Positions 38,420-48,440 are shown, counted from the first letter of the stretch. The stretch is DNA of 64,000 bases from Candidatus Bipolaricaulis sibiricus (GCA_004102645.1 CP034928.1:124001-188000); one strand, 5' to 3'. The notes: a model not told the origin generated them from the sequence alone. Made by a program: numbers and translations.

Positions 38420-41278
38420 TCAGTCCTCCGGTTCAGCAGAGAAGCCAAGGTCCTTTTGGGAGGTCCTGTGCTCCCCGGCAAGCCGGGCCACCTCCGGCCA
38501 GCCCAGGACAAGTGCATTGTAGGCCTGCGCGTCCTGGGAGCGCCCCTTCTTCTCGGCCAGGTCGAACAACCGGTAGGCCAGGTCGCGCGCAAGCTCGCCC
38601 CTCGCCCCGAGCTTCCGCAATAGTTCCGCCGTGGCCACATCCCCCGCCTTCTCATCGTAATAGATCCGGACGAGGTGGTGCGTGGCCTCCCAGACCGGAA
38701 GCCGCCGATCCTTATCCGGGTTCCAGTCCCCGGGCAGCTCGGCGGGCCGGAGCAGGCGTACCTTGCCGCCTCTGGAAGCCACGATGCCGGCCTCCACCAG
38801 AGCGCTCACGCTCGTCACCTTGGCCTTGGAGAGAAGCTCGGCCTGGCCGAACTCACCCTCCTCGAAGCCGTGCTGCTCGTACCAGGCGATGGCCCAGCGG
38901 GTGTCGGCGTCGAACTCGTCCTCCTGCTCGGAGAGCACTTCGGTCAAGGTCTGGTTGATGAGGGCCAGGGCCGTGCGCACGCTCATGGGCCGGCCGCTCG
39001 CCTCCAGAATCCGGCGGTACTTCGAGTAGATCGCCATCCCCGGACCGATGGCGGCCTGGGCGAAGTCCACGGGCGCGATGTTGCCCTGCTGCAGGCGCCG
39101 GAGCGCCGCCGGCAGCTCCCCCTTGAGCTCGGCCACAAAGGCGCGGCGGTCGGTCTGAGGGGCGTCCTCGGGCCGGGGGCGGCAGGCCAGCACGATGTAT
39201 GAGGCCAGGGCATTGGCGCCCATCGCGTTCTGCCGCCACTTCTGGGCCGAGCGCACGGGCCAGGTGGCGGTGATCTGAAAGCCCGTCTCGATGAGGGCGT
39301 TGAGCATGGTCTCCCAGCCGGTGGTCCGGTCCAGCCGGTGGCCCTTCCCGCCGCCGCTCCCCTCTTCCTCGTCGGCGCCGCTCTCCTCGTCGTCCTGCTT
39401 GAAGGCGTAGTACACGGTGAGGGGAAAGCGCGGGTCCATCTTTTCGCGCAGCACAGCAAAAGCACGGCGGAAGCCCTGCTCGAAGTGCTCCCTGGCCTTG
39501 TGTCGGTCGCCGCCGAAGCGCTCGGGGGCTGCCACCAGCTCCGGGGCTTTGGGGACCAGGATGGTTCCGAAGAGGTCAGGGTACAGCTCGCCGACGGTGC
39601 GCCTGAGCCAGACGTAGAAGAAGTCCGAGAGGGCGGCATAGCCGATGTTGTCGTAGTAAGGGGGATCTGTGGAGACGAGGACGTTCCCGAGGCCGTCCCA
39701 GGAGCTTGCCGCGTCGATGGGGCGGGCGTGGCCTTGATGCGACACAGCGAACGAGTCGATGCACTTGCCCGTACGCTCGACACATGTGGACCATCCGCCA
39801 ACTACATCACCCAAGACATTCACCTCGGCAAAGTCCCACACCATCGGGATGGCTTGGCGCTTGAAAAGATTCCGCGCGACCTGGTCCGAGTGGTTCCAAG
39901 TGCACAGAATGTTTCCGAGATCGGCGGCTCGATCAAGATTCAGGGCCAGGAAGGTGGTGACGGCGCGGGCGTAGTCCTCAACTTCTGCCGGCGAGAGCCC
40001 GGCACGCTCGGCATCCCGCCGCACCTCGGCCCGCACCTCTCGGATCAGCTCCGAAAGCGTCACCAGCGCCGTGAGCTGCCGGGGGGTGAAGAGATCGCCG
40101 AAGGTTCTCAGGCCGTAAGGCGGTGTCCAAAGCGCACGTGGGTCGTGCGCAATTGTCTCTTCCGGCCTCCACGCCGGCGCCGCCTGTCGGGCAACCACCT
40201 CGTGCTCCTCCGTCGCTGGAAGGTAAATTCTCCCCCGGCCCGTGTCGGCCACGATGGCCGTAAGCCGCGTCTGGAGCCGCCCCGCCCTGCCCTGCGCCTT
40301 GATGTAATCGTCGCCGATGGGATCGCCCGTCAAGAGACAGCGGAAGGTCGCCCGGCCGGTCTTGGTGCCCGCCTTGACCGCCTCACGGTCCCCCGGCGCC
40401 CCGGTGCGCACGACGAAGCGCCACGTTCCGGCCGTCCGGTCCACGACGGGTTCCAGGTACGCCTCGCTGCCCTTCTTGCTCGAAAGCCAGAAGGTGCTCA
40501 TGAGCGGCACGTGCGCCCCGCGGGCCGCGGGGTTCGGGCTCGGCACCGTACGCGCCCAGAGCCAGGCAATCACGGGCAGTGCCTTGCCAACATAGGGCTC
40601 GAGGTGCGGATGCTCGGCGGCCATCTCCGCCGTGACCCTGACCGTCGGATACAGATGGCCGATTTTCTCGCGCGCCCGCTCGAGGATGACCCGGCCGTAA
40701 TAGCGCACATCGGCAGCAAGCCCGCCCGCCCCGCGCCAGCCCGCCGTGCTGCCGATCCTGCTCCGGTCCTCCGGATTGACCGGCGGCCAGTCGGCCCAAC
40801 GCGGCACGATCTCCAGGTACACCTTGTTCAGCAGCACCGCCACCGGGTTGAGGTCGCCGGCGTACGCCTCCATCCCCAGGCGCGCAGCTTCGAGCGGGAT
40901 GGAGCCGCCGCCCGCGAAAGGATCGAGCACAGGAGGGAGCTTGCCGTCGCAGTACTTGAGCATCTCCGCCCGCGCCTCGGCGTATATCTCGGGGTGTTTG
41001 TGGAGCTGCCTCTGCATGAGGTCGCGGATGATGCCGAAGAGCCGCTCCCGCTCGCGCTCCTGGGCTTCGTCGGTGGGGAAGCGCTCGGGATGAGCCGACG
41101 GATCGTCCACCACCGAGGCGAATAGCACCGCCCGGCTCACCGGCAACGGCAGCCGTGCCCACCAATGATGGATCCCCTTGGGATGCGCCCCGATCCCCGG
41201 CATCTTGTCGTAGGCCGAGGCGTCGTTGATCTCGGAGAGCGGCAACGCGACTTCAATCAGTTTCTTCTTGGCGATCAT
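38420..41278 (-). CDS. DUF1156-containing DNA methyltransferase of the Hma-like locus
   Basis: The product has about 952 residues from ATG 41278 (MIAKKKLIEVALPLSEINDA). An upstream extension is not conserved. The DUF1156 start ends in GIHHWWARLPLPVSRAV. S-adenosylmethionine motif I is PVLDPFAGGGSIPLEAARLG with YAGDLNPVAV, and catalytic motif IV is VSTDPPYYDN, an amino-methyltransferase (N6-adenine or N4-cytosine) signature. A long insertion separates the motifs. It would mark host DNA for the partner ATPase and helicase. The C-terminal AYNALVLGWPEVARLAG segment recurs in the next small frame. Confidence 0.88.
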   Translation of the reverse strand: MIAKKKLIEVALPLSEINDASAYDKMPGIGAHPKGIHHWWARLPLPVSRAVLFASVVDDPSAHPERFPTDEAQERERERLFGIIRDLMQRQLHKHPEIYAEARAEMLKYCDGKLPPVLDPFAGGGSIPLEAARLGMEAYAGDLNPVAVLLNKVYLEIVPRWADWPPVNPEDRSRIGSTAGWRGAGGLAADVRYYGRVILERAREKIGHLYPTVRVTAEMAAEHPHLEPYVGKALPVIAWLWARTVPSPNPAARGAHVPLMSTFWLSSKKGSEAYLEPVVDRTAGTWRFVVRTGAPGDREAVKAGTKTGRATFRCLLTGDPIGDDYIKAQGRAGRLQTRLTAIVADTGRGRIYLPATEEHEVVARQAAPAWRPEETIAHDPRALWTPPYGLRTFGDLFTPRQLTALVTLSELIREVRAEVRRDAERAGLSPAEVEDYARAVTTFLALNLDRAADLGNILCTWNHSDQVARNLFKRQAIPMVWDFAEVNVLGDVVGGWSTCVERTGKCIDSFAVSHQGHARPIDAASSWDGLGNVLVSTDPPYYDNIGYAALSDFFYVWLRRTVGELYPDLFGTILVPKAPELVAAPERFGGDRHKAREHFEQGFRRAFAVLREKMDPRFPLTVYYAFKQDDEESGADEEEGSGGGKGHRLDRTTGWETMLNALIETGFQITATWPVRSAQKWRQNAMGANALASYIVLACRPRPEDAPQTDRRAFVAELKGELPAALRRLQQGNIAPVDFAQAAIGPGMAIYSKYRRILEASGRPMSVRTALALINQTLTEVLSEQEDEFDADTRWAIAWYEQHGFEEGEFGQAELLSKAKVTSVSALVEAGIVASRGGKVRLLRPAELPGDWNPDKDRRLPVWEATHHLVRIYYDEKAGDVATAELLRKLGARGELARDLAYRLFDLAEKKGRSQDAQAYNALVLGWPEVARLAGEHRTSQKDLGFSAEPED

Positions 41279-41515
41279 CGGCCCTCCCTCATCCAGCTCT
41301 TCCCAGCATCGGGGCCCGCACGCGCCGGGGACAATCCCGGTCGGGCCGTGCCGTCCTGGTCCACGGTGGTGCGAACTCGGAAGGAAGTCGGAACCTCTTC
41401 TCTTCCGAGTCGAAGGCGTGGTCCTTGGAAACGCGTTCCCCATTCCCCTCCGCACGTAGTCGTGCGTCCGCCCGCTGGGCGTGGACCCCGGCGAGGCGCC
41501 TCGGGTGGGGCGACC

Positions 41516-42154
41516 TCAGTCGGTCCCGTCAAAGAGCCCTCCGATGCCCCTGGAGCCGGGGGCGCTCGCCGCCAACACGGCGCGGAGGCACGCGATCGCC
41601 CCCGCCAGACTAGGGGATCGCCCCTCAGCAACCCTGGGCTGCCAGTGGTCGCGGGCGAAGCTCGCTAACCTCGACGCGTACGCCCGCCCCTCCCGCCGTC
41701 CGCTTCGCGGGTCCGGCACCAAGTCCTCACGTATCAAGCGCTTGCGAGACCGGCGCGCCAGATCGACCACGGTTGCCTTGGGATCGCGCAGGGTTTCCGG
41801 GTCGGCCGGTACCACTCTTTCGCTCACCCCCAGGAAGCGGGCGATGCCGGCCCGGTCGGCGAGCAGCCACGCCTCCACCTCGCGCACTGCTACGCGAAAG
41901 CAGAGAAAGGGCGCCCGGCGGGGAAGCCAAGCGGAGACAAGCCGAGGAGCACACGGTTCTTGGGTGTTCAGGTCGACCAACACCAACCACGGGGCTCGCT
42001 GCGCGGCCTTGTTCCACGCAGTGATCTTGCTCCGGAGGTACTCCTTCCCCTTTTCCCCGTACACCGTACCCGGCTGCCCGCCCACCCCCCGGATCAGCCG
42101 CTCGGCAACTGCGCGGTCCACCGAGCCCTCCACGGCGATGCTCACCGCTGTCAT
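41516..42154 (-). CDS. TOPRIM/DUF4276-like partner of an ABC-type ATPase
   Basis: This 212-residue protein begins TAVSIAVEGSVDRAVAERLI, the glutamate-containing first strand of a TOPRIM-like fold, followed by WLVLVDLNTQEPCAP and FRVAVREVEAWLLADRAGIA. Later DPKATVVDLARRSRKRLIRE and SPSLAGAIACLRAV are segments I associate with small DUF4276-like proteins paired with AAA ATPases. The usual DxD of TOPRIM appears as DLN here. It overlaps the ATPase gene by 4 bp (ATGA). The pair resembles split OLD-type or PARIS-like defence modules; assignment to either is not established. Confidence 0.6.
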   Translation of the reverse strand: MTAVSIAVEGSVDRAVAERLIRGVGGQPGTVYGEKGKEYLRSKITAWNKAAQRAPWLVLVDLNTQEPCAPRLVSAWLPRRAPFLCFRVAVREVEAWLLADRAGIARFLGVSERVVPADPETLRDPKATVVDLARRSRKRLIREDLVPDPRSGRREGRAYASRLASFARDHWQPRVAEGRSPSLAGAIACLRAVLAASAPGSRGIGGLFDGTD

Positions 42155-43341
42155 TGGTCAGCAAAGAGCGGAAGCTCCTCTACACCTTCTGGCTCCGTGC
42201 GCGGGAACACGGCGTCGGCAATGGAAAGACCGCCTTCCACCAGATCCCGAACTTCCTCGAAGCTGGAAGCCGGCCTCACGACTGTGCCCTCAGCTTCCGG
42301 AACCAAGAGCAGGACCTCGTGAAGGCCGATGCCGGGGTCGCTCAGCAGCTCAGAGGAGTGGGTGCTGACGATGAACTGCCGACCGGTCTGGCTGACCATC
42401 CGGCCAAACATCTGGGGGATCTGGCGCACGATCCCTGGGTGCAAGGAGAGCTCCGGCTCCTCCAGCAGGAGAGGTCCGGTCCCGTCAAGAAGCGCCCACA
42501 GCAGTCCCACGAGCCGCAGGGTTCCGTCGGAGAACTGCCGCTCATCCTGCCAGGCGCCCTGGGGGCGCCAGTGGACGTAGCGTCCCTTAAGGTGGTAGGT
42601 TCCCGTCTGGTCTGGCTCGAGTTGAATGTCCCTGAGTTGGGGGACCGCGGGCTTCAGAGCCCGCTCGATCCTCCGCAGCCGTTTTTCGCGTTCGCGCTTG
42701 GATGTTGTCGCCACTTGTTGGATGAAGTCCGCTCCGAACGGGTCTCCCGTTGGCCCCTGGTAGCGCTGTGGCTCACGGATGAGGTGAGGGACGACATGGA
42801 GATACCGGACCGAGGAGAGGAACTCTGCAAGGTCGCGGAACTCGCGGTTCATCGTCACCTGCTCGAGGTGGGTCTGGGAGAGGAGGGCGGGGTCGCCCTT
42901 GTCTGCGCCCGTCGGTCGCTGGACGATCTCCTCACCTTCGTGCTCAACGCGCTCGGTCACCACCCGAGCGCGGCCATTTCTCCCGCTGCTGAACGTGAGG
43001 CTGTACCTCCAGACCGACGTGCCGTCAACAGGTCCAACTCTCACGCTAACGGTGATGTCGGGCTCTCGCCGTGCCGCCAGACACCTGATCGGTCCCACCC
43101 CTCCGCGCAGGCGGACTGCTTCCTGAAGTCCTCCGCGGCTGACGATGTCGCGCAAAAACCGGAACGCATCCTGAAGGTTCGTCTTGCCAGAGGCGTTGGG
43201 CCCCACGAGAAACACCCGTTGCCCAAGGCCCACGTCAACAGCAGGGAAGTTCTTCCAGTTCTGCAGCGCCAGGCTTGTGAAGGTCCACGTCCCCCGACTC
43301 AACTGTCTGCCCTCCCCCGAGCCTTTCCCGCTCCGCATCAT
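42151..43341 (-). CDS. ABC/OLD-type AAA ATPase of a two-gene module
   Basis: The product has about 396 residues from ATG 43341; an extension to 43437 is unlikely. The N-terminal TFTSLALQNWKNFPAVDVGL and Walker A LVGPNASGKTNLQDAFRFL are SMC/OLD-like. The C-terminal half has the signature-like FSDGTLRLVGLLWAL, Walker B LLLEEPELSLHPGI and the H-loop FIVSTHSSELLSDP. It pairs with the TOPRIM-like gene that overlaps its stop. The pair sits between the helicase and methylase genes, where the Hma set would otherwise be contiguous, and reads as an embedded module. Confidence 0.8.
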   Translation of the reverse strand: MMRSGKGSGEGRQLSRGTWTFTSLALQNWKNFPAVDVGLGQRVFLVGPNASGKTNLQDAFRFLRDIVSRGGLQEAVRLRGGVGPIRCLAARREPDITVSVRVGPVDGTSVWRYSLTFSSGRNGRARVVTERVEHEGEEIVQRPTGADKGDPALLSQTHLEQVTMNREFRDLAEFLSSVRYLHVVPHLIREPQRYQGPTGDPFGADFIQQVATTSKREREKRLRRIERALKPAVPQLRDIQLEPDQTGTYHLKGRYVHWRPQGAWQDERQFSDGTLRLVGLLWALLDGTGPLLLEEPELSLHPGIVRQIPQMFGRMVSQTGRQFIVSTHSSELLSDPGIGLHEVLLLVPEAEGTVVRPASSFEEVRDLVEGGLSIADAVFPRTEPEGVEELPLFADQ

Positions 43342-43399
43342 GATAGCACCCGCTGTCGATCGTGCCCAGGCATCCGGTCGCCCCGTATCCCCATTCGGT

Positions 43400-46300
43400 T
43401 CAGTGCGGACCTTCGGCCCGCTTGAGAAGCTCGGCAAAGTACAAGTTCACGCTCGCCCCGTTGAAGTCCACGGTCACGCCGCTGCGCTCGAACGGCCGCC
43501 GCACGTAGTGCACCCGGTGCTCACGCTCTCCGAAGAACTCGACGATCGCCAGGATGTAGTCGTCGGGCTTGTTCAGGCTCGTCAGGACCTCATTCTTCGT
43601 GACGGTGATCGTGTCAGCACCGGCAGCGCGGCCCTTGACCTCGATGAACCGGAGCCTTCCTGTCCGTGGGTCCTTGCTCTCGATGTCGTAGCCGAGCTTC
43701 TCGTCCTCCCGATCTACAGGAAGGAACCCGAGCTTGCGCTCGACCTCGATCACGATCGCCCGCGCTGCCGCGGCCACCTTCTGCCGATCTACCTCTTCTC
43801 GGTCGTCGACCATGGGCTTACCCGCGACCTTCGCCAGGAGCCCGAGGGGCACGACGAGCACCCCTCCCCCCACCACCGGCGGCAGGGCCGTAATCTGTTC
43901 CTCCCGCTTCAGCTCATCCATCCGTCGCTCGAGCCGGGCCTGCAGCTCGTCGGCCCGCCGGCGGGCCTCCTGCCAGTTCAGCCGTGCCCCCACCTTGCCG
44001 GCCTCCTCGTCGAGCTTGAGCTGGGCTGCCCGGTTGTCCCAGTGCAAGATCTCCTTCGCGAGCCGGTCCTTCACCTCGGCGCGCGTCTTCGCTACCCACG
44101 CCAGCCGTCGCTCCCGCACCTCCCGCAGGTGCTCGGGCACCACGGTGGCCACAGCATGTTCGATCACGCGGACCTCCAACCCCGCCTGAACCCATTCGCA
44201 CTCCGGACTCGCAAGGATCGCGTCCACCCCGGGCTCGTCGGGGCGGAGGGGCCGGTAGTCGAGGTACGGAGCGTGGTAGAGGTGGCGCGCTTGGCCAGCC
44301 GCGTCGATCTCTACGTACAGGACGCGCCGGGAGATCACGCGGTGCTCGCCGCTCGGTAGGACGCTCCCATCCTGAATCGCGTGCTCGACGAAGAACAACG
44401 CCCGTGGGGTCGTCCCAAGGTCCGCTTCGTCCACCAGCACCGTCCCCCGCTTGAGAAGGTCCCGGTGGGCCTCCAGGGTGAGGTCCACCACCGCGTCCAA
44501 CAAGGGATGCCCCGGGCACACGAACGCGGCCAGGGGTTGTCCCGGTGGCGCGATGAGTTCCTTCTCGAACGTGATCCTCTCGTACCGCGGCAGGATGGGA
44601 TCGCCGATTCCGGTCTGCCGGTCGCGGCGGCGGATCGCGGCGGGGACATGGGTGATCTCGTACCGCCGCGGCTCCCGCTGTCGGGCCGACCCACCCAGGC
44701 GCCGGAGCGCTTCGAGGAAGAACGCCTCGACGTAGTGGGGCTGCAGCCGCCGCGCTTCGGCCCGCTCCATGTCCTCCCGGATCCGGCCCAGCCGTGCCGG
44801 GTCCATCACCTCGTGGGCAAGGGCCTTGTTCTCGACCAAACTCTGAACGTGCTCGGGGTCAAAAGCATCGGCGATCGCCTGGCTCAGCTTCGCCCGCACC
44901 TCGGGCCGCTCGCCGTAGCGAACAGCCTCGATGAGGAGGTCGCGCAGGGGACGTCCCTCGAACTGGAGCTTCCCGAGGACGTCGAACACCTGGCCCCCCA
45001 ACCGCTGCCGCACCTGCTCGATCTTGTCGAGCAGGGTGCGATACACGTCTCCCTCGCGGGTCTCGACCGCGACGAGGTTCCACAGGTGGCAGACCTCGGT
45101 CTGGCCGATGCGGTGGATTCGACCGAAGCGCTGCTCGATCCGGTTCGGGTTCCATGGGAGGTCGTAGTTGACCATGAGGTGGGCGCGCTGGAGGTTGATC
45201 CCCTCGCCTGCGGCGTCGGTGGCCACGAGCACCTGAACCTGGGGGTCGTACAGGAAGGATTCCTGGGCCTTCCGACGTTCCTCCCGGCCCATTCCGCCGT
45301 GGATCGTCACCACCGCCTCGGGGCGCCCGAGGAGCGTGCTGATCCGTTGTTCGAGGTAAGCGAGGGTGTCGCGGTGCTCGGTGAAGACGAGGAGCTTCTG
45401 TCGGGGTGAGGCCACGGGCTTGGGCAGGGGGTCCTCGCTGTAGGCAGGGCGGGGCTCGCCCACCTGGGGGGCAAGGGCGGCGGGGGTGAAGATCTCCCCG
45501 AGCAGGCTCGCCAGCTCTCGCCACTTGCGGTCCTCGCCGCTCGCGCGCACGCGCAGCGCGAGCTCCTCGAGCCGCTTCAGGGTCTCGATTTCAACCTGCA
45601 GCTCGTCCAGTGTCCGCGCGGCCGTCGCGCGGTCGAGGATCTCCTCCTCCGCCTGGGCGACTTCGGTGTCGGGCGCGTCCTCGAGGTCCTCAAGGGTCTC
45701 GGCGTCCAGGGCTGGCGTGACGAGATTGGCTACGGACGCACCTCGCTGCAGGACCTCGAGCTCGCGGAGCTGGCGCTCGATCCTCTCCTTCCGTCGGCGA
45801 AGAGACTGGTAGATCGCCTCGGGTGAGGAGGCAAGCCGGCGTTGGAGAATCGTGAGGGCGAACCCGACCGTGCCGGCGCGGCGGTTGTCGGCGAGGGCCT
45901 CGGCGCGGTTGAACTCCTCGCGCACGTACTCCGTGACCTCCTTGTAGAGCTGCGCCTCCAGGTCTGATAGCCGGTACGGGACGGTGTACGCGATCCTCTC
46001 GGGGAACAGGGGCGTACCGTCGAACTTGACGAGCTTCTCCTTCACCATCCGGCGCATCAGGTCCGAGACGTCCACCTGGTGTACGCCATCGCGAAACCGC
46101 CCTTCGAACCGGTCGCCATCGAGGAGGGCCATGAACAGCTGGAACTCCTCTTCCTTTCCGTTGTGCGGGGTCGCGGTGAGGAGGAGAAAGTGCCGGGTCA
46201 ACCTGGAGAGAAGCTGGCCCAGTTGATGGCGCTTCGTGTACTTGATCTCGCCGCCGAAAAACGTCGCCGACATCTTGTGCGCCTCGTCGACCACGATGAG

Positions 46301-46981
46301 GTCCCACCGACACTCCGGGGCAGCGAGCCTCGCCTGTACGTGCTCGTCGCGGGCGCACTTGTCGAGCCGGGCGATGACGAGTGGCGTCTCGGCGAACCAG
46401 TTGCCCGTCCGTGCGGCCTCCAGCTTGTCGTTCGTCATGATCTCGAACGGAAGATGGAACCGCTGGTACAGCTCGTCCTGCCACTGCTCGATGAGGCTGC
46501 CGGGGCAGACGATCAGACATCGCTCGATGTCACCACGGACGATCAGCTCCTTGATGAGAAGGCCGGCCATGATCGTCTTGCCGGCGCCCGGGTCGTCGGC
46601 GAGAAGGAACCGCAGCGGCTGCCGGGGGAGCATCGCCTCGTAGACCGCCGTGATCTGGTGGGGCAGGGGCTCGACAAGCGACGTGTGCACGGCAAGGAGA
46701 GGATCGAACAGGTGTGCAAGACGAATCCGGTACGCCTCGGCAGTCAGGCGGAACAGTGCCCCGTCCGCATCGAAGCTCCACGGCCGGCCCCGGGTGACGA
46801 TCGACAGCCGTTCCTCGTCGCTCCGGAACAGGAGTTGCGAGGCCACACGGCCGGAGGGGTCCTTGAACGTGACCTCGACCGCCTCCGAGCCAAGCCACTG
46901 CGCCTGAACCACGGTGGCTGGGCTGTCAAGGATGAGCCCGTGGATCACCGCCCCCGGGTGCAGGTCCTCGAGCCGTGTCAT
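43400..46981 (-). CDS. SNF2-type helicase with C-terminal DUF3883, head gene of the Hma-like locus
   Basis: This 1193-residue protein has helicase motifs in order: LLADDPGAGKTIMAGLLIKE (I), LIVVDEAHKMSA (II, DEAH), LLLTATPHNGKEEE (III), VTIHGGMGREERRKAQ (IV), LVATDAAGEGINLQRAH (V) and QRFGRIHRIGQ (VI). The C-terminus has LGYDIESKD then RLRFIEVKGRAAG, a DUF3883 domain with PD-(D/E)XK-like residues. Long charged helices (RRADELQARLERRMDELKRE) lie before it. It should move on or remodel DNA for the restriction function of the locus and is transcribed first in the minus-strand island. Confidence 0.88.
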   Translation of the reverse strand: MTRLEDLHPGAVIHGLILDSPATVVQAQWLGSEAVEVTFKDPSGRVASQLLFRSDEERLSIVTRGRPWSFDADGALFRLTAEAYRIRLAHLFDPLLAVHTSLVEPLPHQITAVYEAMLPRQPLRFLLADDPGAGKTIMAGLLIKELIVRGDIERCLIVCPGSLIEQWQDELYQRFHLPFEIMTNDKLEAARTGNWFAETPLVIARLDKCARDEHVQARLAAPECRWDLIVVDEAHKMSATFFGGEIKYTKRHQLGQLLSRLTRHFLLLTATPHNGKEEEFQLFMALLDGDRFEGRFRDGVHQVDVSDLMRRMVKEKLVKFDGTPLFPERIAYTVPYRLSDLEAQLYKEVTEYVREEFNRAEALADNRRAGTVGFALTILQRRLASSPEAIYQSLRRRKERIERQLRELEVLQRGASVANLVTPALDAETLEDLEDAPDTEVAQAEEEILDRATAARTLDELQVEIETLKRLEELALRVRASGEDRKWRELASLLGEIFTPAALAPQVGEPRPAYSEDPLPKPVASPRQKLLVFTEHRDTLAYLEQRISTLLGRPEAVVTIHGGMGREERRKAQESFLYDPQVQVLVATDAAGEGINLQRAHLMVNYDLPWNPNRIEQRFGRIHRIGQTEVCHLWNLVAVETREGDVYRTLLDKIEQVRQRLGGQVFDVLGKLQFEGRPLRDLLIEAVRYGERPEVRAKLSQAIADAFDPEHVQSLVENKALAHEVMDPARLGRIREDMERAEARRLQPHYVEAFFLEALRRLGGSARQREPRRYEITHVPAAIRRRDRQTGIGDPILPRYERITFEKELIAPPGQPLAAFVCPGHPLLDAVVDLTLEAHRDLLKRGTVLVDEADLGTTPRALFFVEHAIQDGSVLPSGEHRVISRRVLYVEIDAAGQARHLYHAPYLDYRPLRPDEPGVDAILASPECEWVQAGLEVRVIEHAVATVVPEHLREVRERRLAWVAKTRAEVKDRLAKEILHWDNRAAQLKLDEEAGKVGARLNWQEARRRADELQARLERRMDELKREEQITALPPVVGGGVLVVPLGLLAKVAGKPMVDDREEVDRQKVAAAARAIVIEVERKLGFLPVDREDEKLGYDIESKDPRTGRLRFIEVKGRAAGADTITVTKNEVLTSLNKPDDYILAIVEFFGEREHRVHYVRRPFERSGVTVDFNGASVNLYFAELLKRAEGPH

Positions 46982-47502
46982 CTCAGTTCCACCGCGGAGC
47001 TGAGCATCCGGTCCCTCCCCTTGAAGCTAACGGATTGTAGCCAAACACCTCGCAGAACCCCAACTCGTCGGAGGTTCCCGCACCAGAGTTGCGCTGGCAT
47101 GGGCCCGGAGCGACGCCTGCGCGTCTGCTCATGCAGCGTGGGCCCGCCTCGGGTTCGGGGGCACGCGGCGCAGGTCCGGGGTGGCCGCGAGGTGCGGGGC
47201 TCGGATCCCTGCAGCGGGCTGTCCGACCTGGATCCCAGGGTGCGTGAGCACCCCTCCGGACTGCCTGCACCGTGAAACCAACAGGGCTTCGGCCCGGTAT
47301 CATCTATGCGAGGTGGAGGCGACGATGACCACCCGTGAGCGTTGCCCAACCGCGCGTGCTTCACGACCAGCCCTGGCCTCTCTCTCGGAGGCGGACCGGC
47401 TGCGCCATCGGTTGGGGGCAGCGGCGGCTCCCAGAGGCACGGTGGCGGGGCGGGCCCTGGAAACGATGGACCCACCCGCGCCCGGGAGGAGGTGATGGCG
47501 GC
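46982..47502. other. divergent intergenic region between defence island and sigma-factor gene
   Basis: These 521 bp must hold promoters for the minus-strand island and the plus-strand sigma gene. I see a TATCAT hexamer at 47298-47303 in the right place for a plus-strand -10 but no matching -35. One small reading frame (47325-47495) is described separately. The rest shows no gene, array or tRNA. Confidence 0.5.
47325..47495 (+). CDS. possible 56-residue leader protein before the sigma gene
   Basis: ATG at 47325 follows GGAGGCGACG. The product (start MTTRERCPTARASRPALASL) is arginine- and alanine-rich, and no family is recognised. Its stop codon lies inside the ribosome site of the sigma-factor gene (AGGAGGTGA), a layout that would couple the two. 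Composition alone does not prove that it is coding. Confidence 0.3.
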   Translation: MTTRERCPTARASRPALASLSEADRLRHRLGAAAAPRGTVAGRALETMDPPAPGRR

Positions 47503-48348
47503 ATGACCGCGACCGCGCTTCGTGAGCGCAGCGTCGGCTCGACCGTGCGGCTCACCCGGGAAGACGAGGTCGAGCTCGCCAAGCGGATCGAGCGGGACGA
47601 CAAGGCCGCGCGCGAGCAGCTGATCATGGCCAACCAGGGGCTCATCTGGCACGTCCTCCGCACGGAGTTCCGCGGGTTCATCTACCTCTGGGACGACCTG
47701 TTCCAGGAGGGGCAGGTCGGGCTCATCAAGGCGGTGGACCGGTTCGACTGGCGCAGGGGCTGCAAGTTCAGCTCGTACGCCGTGTGGTGGATCCGCCGCG
47801 AGATCCAGCTCGCCCTCGGTCGGTGGTGGACGGGGGCGGCCCGCATCCCGGAGTCGCGGCTGAAGGAGCTGCGGGCGTTCAACCTGGCGACCCAGAAGCT
47901 CGCGGACCGGCTGAGTCGCCCCCCGACTCCGGAGGAGATCGCGGGTGAACTGGGGGTCCCCCTCGACAACGTGTACGACCTCCTGAAGATGATGGTCGCT
48001 GGCCGCCGGCTCGTGTCGCTTGAGGCCCTGGAGGAGAGGGGCCGGAGCGTGATGCACCTCGTCGCGGACGAGAGCCTGCCCGATGCGGAGGAGGGCCTCG
48101 AACCGCGGCTTAGGCACAGCCTGCGGCGGGTGATCGGGGTGTCGCTGACCGAGAAACAGCGCCAGGTGATCTGCCTCCGCTACGGGCTCGACCTCGACGG
48201 TGAACCCCTCCGACCGCTCTCGCAGCGGGAGATCGCGCAGCAGATGGACATCACCCCCCAGGCGGTGTCGCGGATCGAGGAGCGGGCCCTGGCCCGGATC
48301 CGGGCGGAGATGGACCTCATCACGCAGTCCCTCCGCCGCATCGACTGA
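47503..48348 (+). CDS. RNA polymerase sigma factor, sigma-70 family (group 2/3-like)
   Basis: This sigma factor of about 281 residues has region 2 (LFQEGQVGLIKAVDRFDWRR and CKFSSYAVWWIRREIQLALG), region 3 (PPTPEEIAGELGVPLDNVYD) and region 4 (LTEKQRQVICLRYGLD with SQREIAQQMDITPQAVSRIE helix-turn-helix). Region 1.1 and the non-conserved domain of housekeeping RpoD are missing. ATG 47503 is chosen from the AGGAGGTGATGGCGGC site. It may be an alternative sigma factor or the lineage's compact RpoD; the window does not decide. The downstream ROK promoter fits the sigma-70 consensus. Confidence 0.9.
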   Translation: MTATALRERSVGSTVRLTREDEVELAKRIERDDKAAREQLIMANQGLIWHVLRTEFRGFIYLWDDLFQEGQVGLIKAVDRFDWRRGCKFSSYAVWWIRREIQLALGRWWTGAARIPESRLKELRAFNLATQKLADRLSRPPTPEEIAGELGVPLDNVYDLLKMMVAGRRLVSLEALEERGRSVMHLVADESLPDAEEGLEPRLRHSLRRVIGVSLTEKQRQVICLRYGLDLDGEPLRPLSQREIAQQMDITPQAVSRIEERALARIRAEMDLITQSLRRID

Positions 48349-48409
48349 CGCCCGGCGGGGCGCCGCCCGGTCCCTCGCTCCGTCCCACTCCCCGACCCCT
48401 GCCCCCGGG

Positions 48410-48438
48410 TTGACACGGCCTCGGGGAGGGGCTATATT
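48410..48438 (+). promoter_or_regulatory. sigma-70 promoter of the ROK/sugar operon
   Basis: TTGACA (48410-48415), exactly 17 bp, then TATATT (48433-48438). The predicted transcript starts about 17 nt before the ATG at 48462. This is the strongest consensus promoter in the window for a protein-coding operon. Confidence 0.85.
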
Positions 48439-48440
48439 GT

